Origin: Cryptomeria japonica
Lineage: Eukaryota; Streptophyta; Pinopsida; Cupressales; Cupressaceae
DNA length: 64,000 bases
NCBI RefSeq assembly: GCF_030272615.1
Contig: NC_081410.1
Location: 257,347,533-257,411,532, forward strand
Reading direction: 5' to 3'
A program made the position numbers and the translations under genes. The notes beneath the pieces are model-generated. The model saw nothing but the letters and a program-made list of their open reading frames with translations. It was not told the origin of the DNA and ran no database searches. Below are positions 58,742-64,000 of the stretch, piece by piece (positions within the stretch are counted from its first letter, which is position 1; every line of letters starts with the position of its first letter).

Positions 58742-59034
58742 ATCTTGATGATGATATAGATGAAAATGTTATTCATGATGAAAATGTTACTCCTGTTCAT
58801 TTTGATAGTGAATATGAATATGTTGATGTTGATAACCATTTATCTAACGCATTTTCTAAAGCACTTATCCTAGCTCCTAGACAAGAACAACGTGGCTTGG
58901 GACATGAACATAGCCCTTGTTTGGATCTTGTGATAGCTCCATTTGCTGTGTTGGATGTTCCTCCTCTAGCGTGTTTCCTACCTTCCCAAAATATTGATCA
59001 GCAAGATTGGGGGGTAGATGACATGCTAGACTAG
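58656..59034 (+). pseudogene. A C-terminal part of the gag-protease frame, after a frameshift
   Basis: Near 58640-58690 the sensible reading switches frame: EPKSPKHKMHDGLDPVRFKD continues to a tail ending NIDQQDWGVDDMLD at 59034. It is acidic (INLDDDIDENVIHDENV) and has no catalytic motif. In autonomous relatives reverse transcriptase would follow. Here the frame ends and a non-coding region begins. Confidence 0.6.
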
Positions 59035-59775
59035 TTCATTAGCATAGCAGACTCTCTCCTCCTCTCTTTTGTTACTTCTTCTATGTGTTATTCTCATTCT
59101 TCTATTCATTGTCCTTAGTGTTGTCTACTTGAGGACGATGCAAAACATTGAGATCTCTTTTGGTCTCTCTCATGTTGACTCAAAAGACACATGTGTTCCC
59201 TTCTTCTAGGTGACCTTCCTTGATTGGGGAATGAAGAACAATTATGCATACATACATATGATATACATGAATTATCATACAGCATACTGACCCCGAGGAA
59301 AAGTGAAGTCACCTTGTGCTTCGTGTTTTGTGTCTATTATCCTTCGGCTTTTCTCACACTTGGGGGCTAAATCCTTGTGATAACGTGCTCCTTTCTCATT
59401 TCTTATATGTATCACTACCTTAAAGAAATCATGCCCGGTGAGGCGTGTGCGATCGCTTTAACATAGGGGGGCATACATCCCGTTCATATCTTTTCAAGAT
59501 ATTTGAAAATTTCTTGACAAATTTAGCTTTGCCTTGAAAATTTTTGATATCTTTCTTGCATGACTCATAGTGACAGAACCTTACTACTGATAGTCATGGT
59601 TCTCCCTCGTGATCTTCCCTTTTCTTTTGTCAATCGAAGTCATAAGATCCTTAGTCCACTGGGGGCTTGGTGTATCTTGCCTCCTTGACATGGTGAAATT
59701 TTTTCAATGTTGTTTCCTTGTACTTTACTGAAAGTATGAGCGTACGCTTATACTCCTGCTAAAGTGGGGGCTAAA
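59035..59775 (+). other. A 3' untranslated region with three polypurine-tract-like motifs
   Basis: The true polypurine tract AAAGTGGGGGCTAAA (59761-59775) abuts the LTR. Similar CACTTGGGGGCTAAA (59357-59371) and CCACTGGGGGCTT (59657-59669) lie upstream. No gene is seen. Confidence 0.75.
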
Positions 59776-60927
59776 TGTTGCATCCTAAAATTGCGACACT
59801 TGCAATTTTGACTGAATTTGGGTCTTCACGATGGCGATGCAACACGAAACCTAAATGGAGACCCCGAAACTTGTTCATGACATCAAAAACTGCATTTTTC
59901 AGCACCTTGGCCTGATCCTCCTTGCACCCTGCTGCCCCTAGAGGTGGGACCATGGCGCCCAACACCCTGGTCCCTGGCCCTATTTTTGGGCCTGGCCTCT
60001 TTTGGGTCTTGAGTCTTTATGTTTGCAAATTGGAAAATAATATTTCCTGGTTGGCCTAAGGTCGGGAAAATCAGTCTATCAACCCTAATTGACAAGTATA
60101 TAAACTACATTTCCTCTCCCATTTGAGGAAGATGGAAAAAAGGCGAAAACGATATTCAAGCATTCAAGCATTCAAGCATTCCAAGTCTCCATTCAAGGCT
60201 AAGTGTTGCATTTAAGACAAGGATTCAACCATTGAAGAGGAGATCACATACAACATACAACATACTACATACATTACACCTTCGCATGTAAGAATACAAA
60301 CATTCTTACAACAAGGTATCAGTACTTGTTTACATTACAAACATTTACATTTACAACATTCTCATTTCTTGGTTAATTCCAAAACCGGGGTTTGACCTAA
60401 AGGCAAACCCCTCATCCCTAACCCCCCAATCATCCTCTCTTGTAGGTTGCAGGTACGCGACTGTAATTGAAGATCTGGAATCCTTGTGCAGAGACGAAAA
60501 GATCCCCCTTCATTTCGCGGATTTATCGGAGGACCGTGTGCACGCCGGGCGCCATCGTCCTGTCAACTTTCACTCAAATTTGCAGAACAGCACCGTCTCG
60601 ACATTTTACTGCTAATTCTAGGTCCGCAGCTTCATCCCATATCCCTATCTCTGTTTATAAGCGAATCTTTCCTACTTTACATGCATTCCTAGTTCAATCT
60701 TTCTATCTACATTATTTACAAAAGAGGGTATCCTTGATGTCTTAACCCTTGAAACTCATATAGAATCCAATCTTGCATTGCGTGGGATTGGATCTTGTGG
60801 GTTTCAACCCCTCTTTTGAATGTAAAGTCTCCCCTAAGTGAAAACCATCAACCCTAGTGACTCTCCCTTCTCTCTCCTTGGAGTTGGGGAGGGGAGAACA
60901 ACTAGGGTTCGATTTTTCCGCTTTACA
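59776..60927 (+). repeat. 3' LTR of A
   Basis: TGTTGCATCC...TTTACA. It carries TATATAAA at 60097-60104 and the palindromes 59946-59974 and 60531-60560. It is followed at once by the target duplication CTAGA. Confidence 0.95.
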
Positions 60928-60932
60928 CTAGA

Positions 60933-62183
60933 TATGGTTTCATATATTTTGTAAAGTTGTTTTAAGGCATGGAGCCATGAACTCTCTATCCAACAATGTG
61001 GAATGTTTGGTCATACTCTTGATCAATCGAGCTAGGTGATGCAACGGTTCTCTCCAAGTTCAAACTTCATCGATTGTTCATGAAACTTCTAGTTTTATCA
61101 ACAAAGAAATAAAACATTGCAATTGAAGACATTAAGTTTTCTATAGTTCAGTTAATGGTTGTTACTTAACTAGGTGGGTAACACATCATTTGAATTCAAA
61201 TAAGGATATGCCTATATATCCCTCAGTTCTCAATATAAAGATAGTTAGTCTGTCATCGGTTTTGTGAGTCTTGTCAATTTATTTTTTAATTTCCAAAACT
61301 TTATTTTACTCCCTTCTAGGAGCTAGTTTTAATGTAAGTTCGAAGTTAATTTATAATCTCAATGTTGAAGGATCCCACTAGAGGAAGAGTAGGTCCCACT
61401 TAGTTGAAGGGAGGTGACCCTAGGTTGTTTATTTATTTCTATTTGTCTGTTAGTTGTTTTTCAATTAACTTTTCTGCTGCAAATTCATATGTGAAATTGA
61501 AAATAGAAAATCCTTTCTAATTAGTAGCTCTCATTCGTAAATCATTTCCAATAGTACTTTTAAATTAATTCTTTATGGATGTTTAGATTTATGTTTTTAT
61601 CTAGCTAAATTTGAACTGACAGAAAAGATTAATCAATAAATTCAATTTAGTTTCTGATTTTAATAGTGAGTGACAATGGTGATGGAAGTAGTGATTAGAC
61701 AAAAGATTTATCAAGTTAATTCATGGGATCTAGTTTACTTTGAATGTTCTTTAGAATAGAATTTTGATTCTCTGCAAGCGTAAAATAGATTTCATTTACA
61801 ACAAAGTAGAGTACAATTTGAATTCATGTGTTGTAGATTCAATTTAGTTTCAGTATTAGCTAGGAGATTCCATGAATTGAACTTAATTGAGTTCTACTTG
61901 TCTCGTACTGAAACCACCAAGGTTTCTTTTAGAATAGGTTCTACATATTAAGTTTCAATCTCTATCAGGTTACAATAGTTTCTTAAGTGAAGAATTTAGT
62001 TGTAAGAAGTGGATCTCGAGAGCTCCTAACTGAGCATGATCAAAGTGTGAGTCACTAGTTTTAGTGCAAAACCTCCCAACTTGAATACATCCTTATCACA
62101 TACATCTCTAAGACACACTCAGTTTGATAAATGAGAAATTAAATGATGCAAGTTGTGACATCAATGACCTCACCCATCATTTT
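60933..62183 (+). repeat. Unassigned sequence, perhaps the LTR of an Athila-like element
   Basis: No coding domain is seen. If the primer-site-like sequence at 62184 is genuine, the LTR must end near CATCA at 62179 and lie in this stretch. Its left boundary cannot be fixed without the second copy. Confidence 0.3.
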
Positions 62184-62200
62184 TGGTGCAGTTGTCAAGG
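62184..62200 (+). other. Degenerate Athila/Tat-type primer-binding site
   Basis: TGGTGCAGTTGTCAAGG, preceded by CACCCATCATTTT, resembles the TGGCGCCGTTGCCGGGG used by Athila elements (tRNA-Asp type). The mismatches (T for C, A for C, TCAA for CCGG) are mostly transitions. It is followed by a charged Glu/Gln-rich stretch (62270-62330: EEQQEKFEQQEEEMG), as could be expected for a gag start. Confidence 0.4.
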
Positions 62201-63780
62201 ATTAAAAAATCAAGCTACCAAAGTTTGAAGCCTTAGTGTTGATAAGGAGAGATATTTTGAACTATTTGAAGATCAAGAAGAACAACAAGAGAAGTTTGAG
62301 CAACAAGAAGAAGAAATGGGTGACCATGTAGTAGTTGAATATCCCCACCAAATAGGACATTCTCATATCCTATTAATTTAAATGTAAGAGATGATGATTC
62401 AAGAGGATCTAGAAGACCTTAAAAATTTAGTCTCAGAATCCGATGAAACCAACATCATTGGATAAAGCTTGCCGACATGATCCCAATGCAACTTTAATCA
62501 CATCAAATGGAGTCCATATGAGAGAGCTATGACCAATCAAAGTTTCCAAAAGATGGGTTGACCAAGTACATGTGCTAATGTCAGCATAATGATGTGGCAT
62601 GTACAGTTGGCAGGTGAACAACATACTAATATGGACATATCTCAAAGTGCCATGTGTCATCACAAATTGACTTGACACAGTTATTGATTTGGACCAATAG
62701 CAGGTTGACACATGTCACTGGTAAAGAATGACACCACGTGGCACCCCTATGGAAGCCCATATGGCAGGTGGCTTGGTTGGTTTGATCAAAGTGTTGGTTG
62801 GGGGAATCAAGCCCCCCAACCTCACCTTTCCTATATTTTCTTCTCACCAGCACGCCACACGATTCTCTTTATGCTATATTGGGCATGTGTTATATTTGAA
62901 TTTGAAAATTTCCAATTTTGGGGGTCAGGTGGTTCGAACCCTCTACCCCCACATTCCACACATTGATTTCCACCAATGCACTAAGCATGGATTTTGGGAT
63001 ATAAGGTGGATACAATTTTGTTTTATGGTGAACAAATAGTGTCCCAATTGCAAAGGGACTCAGGCTTAGCCCAAACCCCTCAAATAACATTAAAACCTTT
63101 ATACATGCATTCCGAGCCATTCAAAAGTCTTAAGACATAAAACACACAGATTTTTAAGGGATTATAGAGGGGCTTGAGACTTTGAGGGCCATGAAATATT
63201 AAGGCCAAAAATTTTAAAAGGATTTTTGAAATATTTACATTGTACAAAAGGGTTTTAAATAGGTTTAAAGGCGTAATTTGGAGGATAAGGGAAATATTTG
63301 GGGAAACAATTTTGTTAACCCCAAATTAGTATATGAACATGTATTAAAGGAGGAATTGTGGCTCTTGAAAGTGAGATGAATTAGAATTCTCTTGGAGGAA
63401 ATGAGACATATTGGAAAATAGGAATCTTGAATATTTTTTGTAAGTGCAAAGACATTGTCAATTTGTATTACTTTTTGTGTGGGAGAAAATGAAGACTAGG
63501 TTAACATGCCCTAATCCTACCTTTTGACACACATTACGGAATATGAAAGAGCCTAGAGGTATCACACAATTGGCTACTTCTTTTTGTGAAAGAGAGAGCC
63601 ATGGGCTACCTATTAGGATTTCTATTCCTTTGTTGTAATTGAAAGGTAAGATTATGCAAGTTCAATTCCTAACCCTAAAATGCAAGTATGAACTAATAAT
63701 AAGATTGCAGAATTGAACTTAAACAATGGAAAGCTACAAACACAAGGACAAGACAAGAATGCAGATGCATACTCGGAGTC
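62201..63780. other. Unassigned sequence, no recognised gene
   Basis: Aside from the Glu/Gln-rich frame near 62270, no domain is recognised. Several 75-100-codon frames overlap on both strands between 62430 and 63120, and none looks real. Confidence 0.45.
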
Positions 63781-63801
63781 AAAATTTGATTGAAAATGTT
63801 T

Positions 63802-64000
63802 GGGACGGGGGCGCAGGCGCCACTGTCCTGATTCTATCCCAGAAACTACACCTGAAATTGCCGTTTTGCACTCTGGAAAACTATCGAAAATGCTGTCTAT
63901 CAGGAGGACCAGGGCACCCAGCGCCTCTGTCCCAGGGACCAGGGCACCCAGCACCCCTGTCCAGGTAGGACCAGGGTGCCCCATGCCCCTATCCTGGTCT
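63802..64000. repeat. GC-rich palindromic repeats, four units, cut by the window end
   Basis: Units start GGACGGGGGCGCAGGCGCC (63803), GGACCAGGGCACCCAGCGCC (63906), GGACCAGGGCACCCAGCACC (63936) and GGACCAGGGTGCCCCATGCC (63968), each ending in TGTCC or TATCC. The last three are tandem with a period of 30-32 bp. They are clearly related to the palindromes in the LTRs of A and B, so an LTR of another family member probably starts or ends here. Confidence 0.8.

Larger units (their letters stand above)
53353..60927 (+). mobile_element. Complete non-autonomous LTR element A (gag-protease only), target duplication CTAGA
   Basis: LTRs 53353-54519 and 59776-60927 are very similar, with ends TGTAGCATCC/TGTTGCATCC and TTTACA. 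Flanks CTAGA (53348-53352) and CTAGA (60928-60932) are identical. The primer-binding site TGGTGAACCCGAC is at 54523, and the polypurine tract AAAGTGGGGGCTAAA ends at 59775. The 5256-bp interior encodes one gag-protease frame with three in-frame stops and one frameshift, and no reverse transcriptase, RNase H or integrase. It must depend on a partner for movement. LTR similarity and a perfect duplication indicate the youngest insertion in the window. Confidence 0.95.

Noticed and set aside
53348-60932. Element A as a functional host gene with introns
   Set aside because: LTRs, target duplication, primer site and gag motifs explain it fully.

Overview
The window looks like repeat-rich nuclear DNA of a seed plant, most likely a gymnosperm such as a conifer. 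This is inferred from one plant-type gene with an 8.2-kb intron, a very AT-rich background, and old LTR retrotransposons nested inside one another over most of the rest. There are no bacterial, organellar, CRISPR or phage features, and I recognise no tRNA or rRNA gene.

One host gene is convincing. A plant carboxylesterase of the HSL/CXE family, closest to the Arabidopsis CXE11/CXE16 pair, lies on the + strand as two exons (16087-16994 and 25157-25694; 481 codons) with a complete catalytic triad. It has a TATA box (15911), a possible uORF (15980-16060) and a candidate poly(A) signal (26038). Its single intron carries a long hairpin (17760-17864), a ~735-bp repeat in three degenerate copies (21.7-23.5 kb) and a hAT-like non-autonomous DNA transposon with a perfect 8-bp target duplication (24166-24834).

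Left of the gene (1-15.4 kb) are: a minus-strand Copia-type LTR (583-1033); an LTR element F (1807-11803, +) that holds a solo LTR (2913-4615) and a gag-only Sirevirus-like Copia element E (7577-11242, -); and a decayed LINE (11.8-13.6 kb, -). Right of the gene, after a ~4-kb stretch without recognised genes and a tandem duplication (29586-30168), comes a large Copia element C on the minus strand. Its 3' LTR (30740-38872) is split by a chromodomain-bearing Ty3 element D (31342-37568, +). Its reverse transcriptase gene is split by a second Ty3-type element B (41736-51032, -). One LTR of B is split in turn by a 3.07-kb giant inverted repeat (47546-50611). Further right is a complete, apparently young gag-protease-only LTR element A (53353-60927, +) with a perfect 5-bp target duplication. 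The window ends in a possible Athila-like LTR junction (62184) and a cluster of GC-rich palindromic repeats (63.8-64 kb).

A and B belong together. They share an unusual primer-binding site (TGGTGAACCC...), the polypurine tract GTGGGGGCTAAA, a CX2HX4HDT gag motif, and GC-rich imperfect palindromes in the LTRs that stand out from the AT-rich background. The most notable features are these palindromes, the giant inverted repeat, the non-autonomous A/B lineage, and the strong excess of TAG among the nonsense codons of D.
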